From contig JASHZC010000097.1 in assembly GCA_030042755.1 (NCBI GenBank), positions 1 through 6,658 on the forward strand: a DNA stretch of 6,658 bases, given 5' to 3'. The position numbers and the translations under genes were made by a program. Within the stretch, counting starts at the first letter, position 1; every line of letters starts with the position of its first letter. The DNA comes from Vulcanimicrobiota bacterium (GTDB lineage Bacteria > Eremiobacterota > Eremiobacteria > Baltobacterales > Baltobacteraceae). Shown here one piece after another: positions 1 through 6,378 of this stretch. The notes below the pieces were generated by a model. That model was given only the letters and a program-made list of their open reading frames with translations, did no database searches and had not been told where the DNA came from.

Positions 1-1611
1 CGGTGCGACGCCGCCCGCGTGGTCGCCGTGCGGATGCGAGAGCACGATCGCGTCGACGTGATGGATGCCTTCGCGAATCAGAAACGGGACGACGATGCGT
101 TCGCCCACGCGCTCGGCAACGGACTGATCGCCCTGAGGACCGCGCTCGAGGCGTCCTCCGGCGTCGACCAAAATCGCGTGATGCGCCGGTGTTTCGATGA
201 CGATCGCATCGGCTTGGCCGACGTCGAGCACGGTGATCTTCAAACGCGAGCCGAGCGGCAGCGGCGGCCACAGTACGAGCGACGTCGCGATGCACCAGAG
301 CGCCAGCGCCGGTGTACTCGCGCCTCGTTTCATCAAGGGAAGCGCAGCCAGCAAAGAACCCTCGTAAAACGCGATGCACCACACCGGCGCGGGCGTCATC
401 ACAAACGTCGACGCCGGCAATTGCCCGAGCGTGCGCACGACACCGATCGACCATGCGATGATCCATCCATTAACGTTGGCGCACGCTTGTGCAAGAGGCC
501 CGCACCACGAGAGCGCAAGTTGCGCCGCGCCGAGCAGCATCGTGAACGGAACGCACGGCACGACTGCCAGGTTGGCGACGAGCGCATAGCTCGACCACTG
601 CAGGAAGATCGCTGCAGTGATCGGCCAGGTACCGAGTTGTGTCGCGATCGTCAACACCAGTGCTTCGCGTACGCGCTCCGGAAGATGAAATCGCTCGACG
701 AGCGTTTCGATCGTACCGGAGAGCGCAAAGATGGACCCGACACAGCAGAACGACAACCAAAACGACGGAGCCGCGATGCTGCCCGGGATTGTCACGAGCA
801 CGGCACACGCGGCGACGATCAGCGAGTTCCACGAAAACGCAGGTCGTCCGCACGCGCGTGCCGCGAGCGCGCAACTGGCCATGGTTGCGGCACGCAACGC
901 GGGCAATTCGAGCCCGCTGAAGACGGCGAACGCCCACACCGCCGCGATACCGGCGCAACACGCGCTTATGCGGGGAACGCGCATCCGCGCGCATAGCCAC
1001 GCAACAACGAACGCAACCAAACCGACGTGCAGGCCCGCGGTGACAAGAACGTGGACCGTACCGGTTTCCTGAAATTCCGCGCGCAGATCCGGCGGCAGCT
1101 GCGCGCGTTCGCCCCAAAGTTCGCCGGCAACGATCGATGCAGCGGGCTCGCCGAGGCGCGCTCGCAGTTCGTCGTGCGCGCGGGCGCGCAGCCGCGCAAG
1201 CATCGCTTGCCACGACGTGCCATATCCGAGCGTTGTGATAAGGCGCGCGCTTTCGATGCGCGCCGTAATGCCGTGCTCGCCTTCGATCGCGCGCTCGCTG
1301 GTTTCGCCTGGATTGCGCGCGTCGTCGAGTGGCGAAAGCCGCCCGCGAACGACCGCTCGCATGCCGTTCGGAACGTCGTCGGTCAATGAGATGAGTGCCA
1401 CGGGGCCGCCATCGACGGCAAACGTGTAGGTAAAAAGACCCTCGTCAGCAGGTCGTGCTGCAAGTACCGTTCCGGCAAAGCGCATCGTGCGCGTTTGCCG
1501 CACGGGCTCGCGTGCGTGCTCCCGCCACCACGACACCGACAACGCCACGCCGACGAGGGCGGTCAGCATGGCTGCTCGAAACAGGCGACCCTGGGTGGAC
1601 CGTACAGTCAC
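1..1611 (-). CDS. comEC: ComEC/Rec2 family DNA-uptake channel protein, N-terminal 537 residues (3' end outside window)
   Basis: ComEC is the inner-membrane protein through which one DNA strand enters the cytoplasm during natural transformation. The frame is open from the left edge to a TGA at 1675-1677. Residues 11-29 form a hydrophobic segment. Residues about 43-125 resemble the OB-like DUF4131 domain, with the family's NPG motif (NPGETSE). The membrane-embedded competence domain follows: AGLHVG at 192-197 with His195, LPALRAA near 236-242, FWLSF near 284-288, and several hydrophobic helices. A metallo-beta-lactamase-like domain starts at about 458: DVGQADA at 463-469, LVDAGG at 481-486, and HPHGDH at 526-531 with the full HxHxDH metal ligand set. 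The family usually has 700-850 residues, so roughly 200 or more are missing at the edge. I chose the GTG at 1611 because AGAGG lies six bases upstream; the ATG at 1569 (residue 15) would cut the first helix. The gene is divergent from the epimerase. The reading frame shows no break. Confidence 0.95.
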   Translation of the reverse strand, partial: MTVRSTQGRLFRAAMLTALVGVALSVSWWREHAREPVRQTRTMRFAGTVLAARPADEGLFTYTFAVDGGPVALISLTDDVPNGMRAVVRGRLSPLDDARNPGETSERAIEGEHGITARIESARLITTLGYGTSWQAMLARLRARAHDELRARLGEPAASIVAGELWGERAQLPPDLRAEFQETGTVHVLVTAGLHVGLVAFVVAWLCARMRVPRISACCAGIAAVWAFAVFSGLELPALRAATMASCALAARACGRPAFSWNSLIVAACAVLVTIPGSIAAPSFWLSFCCVGSIFALSGTIETLVERFHLPERVREALVLTIATQLGTWPITAAIFLQWSSYALVANLAVVPCVPFTMLLGAAQLALSWCGPLAQACANVNGWIIAWSIGVVRTLGQLPASTFVMTPAPVWCIAFYEGSLLAALPLMKRGASTPALALWCIATSLVLWPPLPLGSRLKITVLDVGQADAIVIETPAHHAILVDAGGRLERGPQGDQSVAERVGERIVVPFLIREGIHHVDAIVLSHPHGDHAGGVAP

Positions 1612-1617
1612 CCGCCG

Positions 1618-1622
1618 CCTCT
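1618..1622 (-). promoter_or_regulatory. Ribosome binding site for comEC
   Basis: On the minus strand AGAGG sits six bases before the GTG at 1611. This supports the GTG start over the in-frame ATG at 1569, which has no comparable Shine-Dalgarno sequence. Confidence 0.5.
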
Positions 1623-1649
1623 GCGTCCGCGCGCGGCGATAACTAGTCG

Positions 1650-1678
1650 ATTTTAAGGAAGAAAGCCGTGCGTATCAT
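1650..1678 (-). promoter_or_regulatory. Candidate sigma-70-type promoter for comEC
   Basis: Read on the minus strand, ATGATA (1678-1673, four of six matches to TTGACA) is followed 17 bases later by TAAAAT (1655-1650, five of six matches to TATAAT). Transcription would begin near 1643, about 32 bases before the comEC GTG. The -35 hexamer lies within the first codons of the divergent epimerase gene, and the -10 touches its ribosome binding site. Expression of the two genes could therefore interfere. This is a match by eye only. Confidence 0.3.
1655..1661 (+). promoter_or_regulatory. Ribosome binding site for the epimerase gene
   Basis: AAGGAAG lies six bases upstream of the GTG at 1668. It is the clearest Shine-Dalgarno sequence in the window. 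It fixes a GTG start that places the Rossmann glycine motif at the normal distance from the N-terminus. Confidence 0.7.
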
Positions 1679-2606
1679 TGTCACCGGCGGGGCCGGATTC
1701 ATCGGATCCCATATCGTCGATGCGTATCTTGCTGCCGGACACGACGTGCTCGTGCTCGATTCGTTATGGGAGCACGGTGGCGGTCGTCGCATCAACGTTC
1801 CGGAACGCGCGACGTTCGTGCACATGGACGTGCGCGACGAGAACATCATGCGCATTTTCCAGGAGTTCAAGCCGGAGATCGTTAGTCATCATGCGGCGCA
1901 ACATTCGGTCGCGATCTCCTCGCGCGATCCGAAATACGATGCCGACGTGAACGTACTCGGTATGCTCAATGTCCTCGATGCATCGCTGAAGGTCGGCGTG
2001 AAAAAGGTGATCTTTGCGTCGAGCGGAGCGACCTTCGGGAATCCCGACCATTTTCCGATAACGGAAGAGACTCCGCAGCGGCCGACATCGCCGTACGGCA
2101 TTACCAAGATGGTTACCGAGCACTACCTTCGCTTTTACAAGGCGGAGAAAGGCCTCGATTTCACCGTACTACGATACGGCAACGTGTACGGTCCGCGTCA
2201 GGATCCGAATGGCGAGGCCGGCGTCATCTCGATCTTCATCGGCAAATTTCTCAAACACGAAGGCGTGCGCATCGATTGGGATGGCGAGCAAACGCGCGAC
2301 TACGTCTTCGTCAAGGACGTTGCGAACGTGAACGTCATCGCTCTCGAGAAGGGCTCGGGCGGCCTGTACAACATCGGCACGAACATCAAAACGAGCGTAA
2401 ATCAAATCTATCGAGCGCTGGTGCAAATCAGCGGCTTCGAAGCGCCGGTAACCGCGGGACCGCGCCGGCAAGGCGATCCTCGAGACGCGCAGATCGATCC
2501 GGCGCTTGCGGGGCGCGAACTCGGTTGGAAACCGGCAACCCCGTTACTCGAGGGCATGCAGCAGACTTACGACTATTTCCGCGCGCTGGTACCCGCGCAG
2601 AACTAA
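1668..2606 (+). CDS. NAD-dependent epimerase/dehydratase, extended SDR family (UDP-glucose 4-epimerase-like)
   Basis: This is a 312-residue cytosolic enzyme of the extended short-chain dehydrogenase/reductase family, close to the usual 310-340 residues. The N-terminal Rossmann fold shows TGGAGFIG at 6-13, and Asp31 at the end of the second strand is the expected ligand of the NAD ribose. MDVRD at 53-57 contacts adenine in relatives. The catalytic residues are Ser119 and the pair Tyr143-x3-Lys147 (YGITK). LRYGNVYGPRQDP at 168-180 and GEQTRDYVFVKDV are typical of the sugar-nucleotide-binding half. The family converts UDP- or dTDP-sugars, most often by 4-epimerisation of UDP-glucose or UDP-GlcNAc for polysaccharide synthesis. 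The exact substrate cannot be read here, so no symbol is given. The motif usually written SSxxVYG is SSGATFG, with Phe123 replacing Tyr. The gene appears to stand alone: divergent from comEC and convergent with the monooxygenase, whose stop it overlaps. Confidence 0.93.
   Translation: MRIIVTGGAGFIGSHIVDAYLAAGHDVLVLDSLWEHGGGRRINVPERATFVHMDVRDENIMRIFQEFKPEIVSHHAAQHSVAISSRDPKYDADVNVLGMLNVLDASLKVGVKKVIFASSGATFGNPDHFPITEETPQRPTSPYGITKMVTEHYLRFYKAEKGLDFTVLRYGNVYGPRQDPNGEAGVISIFIGKFLKHEGVRIDWDGEQTRDYVFVKDVANVNVIALEKGSGGLYNIGTNIKTSVNQIYRALVQISGFEAPVTAGPRRQGDPRDAQIDPALAGRELGWKPATPLLEGMQQTYDYFRALVPAQN
2603..2606. other. Overlapping convergent stop codons
   Basis: The four bases CTAA carry TAA (2604-2606) for the plus-strand epimerase and, on the other strand, TAG (2605-2603) for the monooxygenase. 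There is no intergenic space, and I see no stem followed by a T-run on either side. Any transcription terminator must lie within, or past, the opposing coding sequence. Confidence 0.9.
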
Positions 2607-3829
2607 CGCTCGTTCGCGACGTGCTCGGGACGAAAACCGATGCCGACGAGATAGGCGGGAATGCGGCGAAGCAGAGGAATCGCGGTGAGGCGGCGCAACA
2701 AAAGTGGTGCGTGCTTCGGCAGAGTCTTCGATCCGAGTACGTTCGTAATGATGCGCCGTTGAATCAGCACTTGGAGATCCTGCGTCATAATCGTGGGGAA
2801 GAGCCGGCGGCGCTGCACGCGTTCGAGAACATCGTCTCGAACGAGTCCCGGTTGGACTAGGGCAGGCGAAATGGTGTTCGCCGTGGCGATCGCGTCTTGG
2901 ATGGCCAGATTGATGCCGACGCCGCCGATCGGCGACATTGCGTGTGCCGCATCGCCGATGAAGAGCATTCCGCGCGTGTACCATGGATAGAGGCGATCGA
3001 CCACGACGGTCAGCAGCTTGACGTCGTCCCAGCTTTTCAACTCGTCGACACGATCTGCGACCATTGGCGCGACGGCTGCGACCTCGGCCTTGAACGCGTC
3101 CAGGCCGCGAGCCCGAATTTCATCGGCAGTACCTTTGGCGATCACGTATCCGCACTGCCAGTAGTCGCCGCGATCGATCAGCACCATGATGGAACCGGCT
3201 CCGACATACCCGAACGCCGCGTTCTTATCGCCTGGACGACGCGATAGACGCAGCCAGAGGATGTCCATCGGTGCGCCCAGGTCGCGCGGCTTCATTCCGA
3301 CCGCGGCGCGCATCGTCGAATGCCGTCCGTCACACGCGATGACGACGTCGGCCCGAATATCGAGCTCGCCGGTGGGATCCGTCGCGCGAACGCCGGCAAT
3401 GCGATCGTCTTCGTGGATCGCATCGGTCGCCGCGGTGTTCATAAGCAACTGAAACCCTGGATATGCGCGCCCCTTTTCCGCCAGAAAATTCAGAAAATCC
3501 CATTGCGGCATGACCGCAATGTATTTCGTTCGCGCCGGCACCGCAGAGAAGTCACCGATCGTGATCGTGTCGGAGCCGATGTGCCCCTGAAGTACGCGAA
3601 TCTCGGAATGCGGGCGTTTCAGGAAGTCGTCGAGCAAACCGAGTTCGTCGAGAACCGTCATCGTCGACGGATGCACTGTGTCGCCGCGAAAATCGCGTAA
3701 GAAATCGCCGTGCTTTTCGAGGACGGCGACCGAGTGACCGGCGCGCGCCAAGAGATAACCGAGTACGATTCCGGCCGGGCCGCCGCCGACGACGCAGGCG
3801 CGGACCGTCATCGTCCGGCGCTCGTTCAT
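2603..3829 (-). CDS. FAD-dependent monooxygenase/oxidoreductase (PHBH-fold, UbiH/PobA-like)
   Basis: This 408-residue protein has the three FAD signatures of class A flavoprotein monooxygenases. GGGPAG (15-20) with Glu38 is the dinucleotide-binding fold. CDGRHST (166-172) is the DG motif. GDAAHAMSPIGGVGIN (292-307) binds the FAD ribityl chain and pyrophosphate. DFRGDTVHPST (46-56) is also characteristic of the subgroup. Such enzymes use NAD(P)H and O2 to hydroxylate aromatic or polyketide-like compounds, but the substrate here is unknown. No membrane segment or signal peptide is evident. The first ATG (3829) overlaps the leuS stop as ATGA, implying co-transcription and probably translational coupling. 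The ATG at 3811 (Met7) would give the shorter N-terminus common in this family and is a real alternative; neither start has a strong ribosome binding site. The 3' end meets the convergent epimerase gene with no spacer. Confidence 0.92.
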   Translation of the reverse strand: MNERRTMTVRACVVGGGPAGIVLGYLLARAGHSVAVLEKHGDFLRDFRGDTVHPSTMTVLDELGLLDDFLKRPHSEIRVLQGHIGSDTITIGDFSAVPARTKYIAVMPQWDFLNFLAEKGRAYPGFQLLMNTAATDAIHEDDRIAGVRATDPTGELDIRADVVIACDGRHSTMRAAVGMKPRDLGAPMDILWLRLSRRPGDKNAAFGYVGAGSIMVLIDRGDYWQCGYVIAKGTADEIRARGLDAFKAEVAAVAPMVADRVDELKSWDDVKLLTVVVDRLYPWYTRGMLFIGDAAHAMSPIGGVGINLAIQDAIATANTISPALVQPGLVRDDVLERVQRRRLFPTIMTQDLQVLIQRRIITNVLGSKTLPKHAPLLLRRLTAIPLLRRIPAYLVGIGFRPEHVANER

Positions 3830-6303
3830 CCCGCGACCAAATTCACCAGCTTATCCGGAACGTAGATACGTTTACGCAGCTCTTTCCCGTCGAGTTGCGC
3901 GCGGACGTGCGGGTCGGCGAGAGCAAGCGCAAACGCTCGATCCTCATCGATTCCGGGCTCGGCATTGATGCGGGCGCGAATCTTGCCGTTTACCTGCACG
4001 ACCAGCGTGATCTCATCGACCGCCAGCGCTTCATCGTCGGGTTCGAGCACCCGCTCCAGATGAATCGACGTGTCATATCCCATGCGCGACCATAGTTCGT
4101 CGGCGATATGCGGAGCGTAGGGTGCGAGCACGAGCGGAAGCGCGTGCACGGCATAGAGGAACGCCGGCGATGCGGGATCGTTTTTTGCAAATGCCGTCAT
4201 CGCATTGACCAGCTCGTCGAGCTTGGCGATCGTTGTGTTGAAGTGGAATCGCCGCGACGAAACTTCGTCGATGCCCGATTTTGCGGCAACGTGGACAGCG
4301 CGTACTAATGCGCGCTCTTGCGGCGTGCGCATCGGCGGCAACACCCGCGGCGAGACGGCTTTGGCGAGCTTCACATTCGGTTCGCACGCCCGCCACACGC
4401 GATCAAGGAAGCGCACGCGGCCGCTGATCCCCTCGTCGGTCCAATTACTGGTATCCTCGGGCGGCGTGACGTAGAGCAGGAACAAGCGCATTGCGTCGAC
4501 GCCGTTGGTTTCCGCCGTCTCGTCGATACCGATGACATTGCCGCGCGACTTCGACATCTTCTCGTTGTTGTAGAGAACGAAGCCCTGATGGAAGAGCCGC
4601 TCGAAGGGCTCGTCTCTTCCTGTCACCCAACCCTCGTCGTGAAAGAACTTATAGAAAAAGCGCGAGTAGAGCAGATGAAGGACCGTGTGTTCGGCGCCGC
4701 CGATGTATTGATCGACGTTCATCCAATGCTTCGCAAGCTGCGAATTCCAGGGCGCATGGTCGTTGTGCGGATCGAGATAGCGCAGATAATACCACGACGA
4801 CTCGAAGAAGGTGTCCATTGTGTCGCTCTCGCGCTGCGCCGGGCCGCCGCAGTTCGGGCAGGTCGTGTTGATGAATGCAGCGTCACGAGCGAGCGGTGAA
4901 CCCTCGCCGGTGATCGGCACGTCGGGCGGGAGAAGAACGGGCAAATCGGTGTCGGGCACGGGGAGCTCTCCGCATCGTTCGCAATAGACGATGGGAATCG
5001 GCGTACCCCAGTAGCGCTGACGCGAAACGAGCCAATCGCGGAAGCGATAATTGATCGTTTTGCGTCCCATGCTCATGGCAGTCAGACGCTCGGCGAGCGC
5101 AATCCGGGCGCGTTCGCTCGACATGCCGCTGTAGTCGCCGCTTGCGACCAAACGGCCGTCGTCCACGAACGCGGCCTCGAGCGGTTCTTCGATCTGCGTT
5201 CCAGGCGTTACGATCACTTGCACGATCGGTAATCCGTGCTTCTTCGCAAAATCGAAATCGCGTTCGTCGTGCGCGGGGACGCCCATGACCGCGCCGGTTC
5301 CGTAGTCGGCCAACACGTAATTGGTCACCCAAATGGGAACGCGCTCGTGCGAGAGCGGATTGATCGCATATGCGCCGGTAAAGAGTCCGTCCTTCTCCAT
5401 CAAGCTCGTGCGTTCGAGCTCGGATTTCGACGAGAGACTTTGCGCGAACGCCGCAATCGCTTCGGCCTGTTCTTTCGTAACGATCGACTTGAGCCGCTCG
5501 ACAACGGGAAGCTCCGGCGCGATGGCGAGGAACGTTACACCGTAAATCGTGTCGATGCGCGTGGTGAACACGTCGATACGATCGTCGAGACCGTCGACGT
5601 CGAACGCAAACTCGACGCCCTCGCTGCGGCCGATCCAATTCCGCTGCGCGGTCTTGGTACGTTCCGGCCAGCCCGGCATATCGTCCAGCGACTGCAGCAG
5701 GCGATCCGCATAATCGGTGATCTTCAGAAACCATTGCGAAAGGTTTCGGCGTTCGACGAGGTGACCGCAGCGCCAACAGCGTCCATCGATCACCTGCTCG
5801 TTGGCCAGCACCGTTAGATCGTGCGGGCACCAGTTGACCGGAGCTTCACGTTTGTATGCAAGGCCGCGTTCGTACAAGCGCAAGAAGAGCCATTGGTTCC
5901 AACGATAGTACTCGGGCAAACACGTCGCGATCTCGCGCGTCCAGTCGTAGCTCGTTCCGATCAGACGAAGCTGGCGCTCCATGTTTTCAATGTTCGAGCG
6001 GGTCCACGTCGCAGGGTCGATGCCGCGCTGAATTGCCGCGTTCTCGGCGGGTAGACCGAACGCGTCCCATCCCATCGGGTGCAACACATTATAGCCGAGC
6101 ATGCGCATCGTGCGCGCGATCGCGTCGCCGAGCGTGTAGTTCTTTGCGTGGCCGACGTGCAAATCGCCCGACGGATACGGCAGCATCTCGAGCACGTAGT
6201 ATTTCGGCCGCGGATCGTCGTCGCGCGCAACGTAAATGCCGTCGCGCTCCCAGCGGGCTTGCCAGGCGCGTTCGATGTTGCGGAAATCGTAAGAATCGGC
6301 CAT
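3826..6303 (-). CDS. leuS: Leucyl-tRNA synthetase (class I)
   Basis: LeuRS charges tRNA-Leu with leucine using ATP; it is essential and cytosolic. The 825 residues fit bacterial LeuRS. The HIGH signature is HVGH at 49-52 and the KMSKS loop is at 582-586, in a class I core with FESSWYY and YIGGAEH. The CP1 editing domain keeps the threonine-rich strand TTRIDT (247-252, same numbering as E. coli) and the catalytic-region Asp346 in AHDERDFDFA, so proofreading is probably intact. A zinc-binding module is visible as CERC (441-444) and CPNC (482-485). The leucine-specific insertion found before KMSKS in E. coli is absent (QGFVLYNNEKMSKS). The C-terminal VQVNGKIRARI region and a final lysine-rich beta segment complete the enzyme. 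I chose the ATG at 6303, giving MADSYDFRNIERAWQ. The frame stays open to an ATG at 6438, but that 45-residue extension overlaps comEA and is unlike LeuRS. The monooxygenase follows with a four-base overlap. Confidence 0.98.
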   Translation of the reverse strand: MADSYDFRNIERAWQARWERDGIYVARDDDPRPKYYVLEMLPYPSGDLHVGHAKNYTLGDAIARTMRMLGYNVLHPMGWDAFGLPAENAAIQRGIDPATWTRSNIENMERQLRLIGTSYDWTREIATCLPEYYRWNQWLFLRLYERGLAYKREAPVNWCPHDLTVLANEQVIDGRCWRCGHLVERRNLSQWFLKITDYADRLLQSLDDMPGWPERTKTAQRNWIGRSEGVEFAFDVDGLDDRIDVFTTRIDTIYGVTFLAIAPELPVVERLKSIVTKEQAEAIAAFAQSLSSKSELERTSLMEKDGLFTGAYAINPLSHERVPIWVTNYVLADYGTGAVMGVPAHDERDFDFAKKHGLPIVQVIVTPGTQIEEPLEAAFVDDGRLVASGDYSGMSSERARIALAERLTAMSMGRKTINYRFRDWLVSRQRYWGTPIPIVYCERCGELPVPDTDLPVLLPPDVPITGEGSPLARDAAFINTTCPNCGGPAQRESDTMDTFFESSWYYLRYLDPHNDHAPWNSQLAKHWMNVDQYIGGAEHTVLHLLYSRFFYKFFHDEGWVTGRDEPFERLFHQGFVLYNNEKMSKSRGNVIGIDETAETNGVDAMRLFLLYVTPPEDTSNWTDEGISGRVRFLDRVWRACEPNVKLAKAVSPRVLPPMRTPQERALVRAVHVAAKSGIDEVSSRRFHFNTTIAKLDELVNAMTAFAKNDPASPAFLYAVHALPLVLAPYAPHIADELWSRMGYDTSIHLERVLEPDDEALAVDEITLVVQVNGKIRARINAEPGIDEDRAFALALADPHVRAQLDGKELRKRIYVPDKLVNLVAG

Positions 6304-6310
6304 AGAAAGG

Positions 6311-6316
6311 ATGGTA
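6311..6316 (-). promoter_or_regulatory. leuS: Candidate -10 element giving a leaderless leuS mRNA
   Basis: On the minus strand TACCAT (6316-6311) ends seven bases before the leuS ATG, so transcription would start at or one base from the initiating A. No Shine-Dalgarno-like sequence precedes this ATG, and no other plausible start exists nearby in frame. TACCAT matches four of six bases of TATAAT, including the key T, A, A and T at positions 1, 2, 5 and 6. No good -35 hexamer was found at 16-18 bases. A leaderless transcript fits, but the motif is short and could be chance. Confidence 0.3.
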
Positions 6317-6333
6317 CTTGGGATACGCTTGCG

Positions 6334-6356
6334 GCTGCTACCTTTCGGGTCGCAGC
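6334..6356. repeat. Imperfect dyad/hairpin between leuS and comEA
   Basis: GCTGC (6334-6338) pairs with GCAGC (6352-6356), and ACC (6340-6342) pairs with GGT (6348-6350). One T/C mismatch separates the two stem parts, and the loop is TTTCG. The dyad lies in the 75-base divergent gap, at about -31 to -53 relative to the proposed leuS start and 22 bases before the comEA ATG. It could be an operator shared by both genes or a hairpin in the comEA leader. It has no T-run on either strand, so it is not a classical terminator. A weak comEA promoter guess, TTGGGA (6318-6323) and TACCTT (6339-6344) with a 15-base spacer, would overlap its left arm. Confidence 0.35.
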
Positions 6357-6378
6357 ATTCGGCGTGAAAGTAGGGTCG

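Noticed and set aside
19..996. Long open frame of 325 codons on the plus strand opposite comEC
   Set aside because: Its product is extremely rich in Arg and His with no fold-like pattern, and the minus strand encodes an unmistakable ComEC across the same bases. It is a shadow of G+C-rich coding DNA.
470..1213. 247-codon open frame on the minus strand within comEC
   Set aside because: It is an out-of-frame reading of comEC with Arg-rich composition and no recognisable motif.
2583..2598. Possible intrinsic terminator at the end of the epimerase gene
   Set aside because: The dyad has only four-base GCGC arms around GGTACC and no T-run follows on either strand.
2276..2860. 194-codon plus-strand frame spanning the epimerase end and monooxygenase end
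   Set aside because: The product is Arg-rich with no motifs, and it crosses two well-supported genes in the wrong frames.
4883..5830. 315-codon minus-strand frame inside leuS, and the 193-codon plus-strand frames at 4318-4899 and 5236-5817
   Set aside because: All are shadows of leuS in other frames; the in-frame LeuRS motifs explain this DNA.
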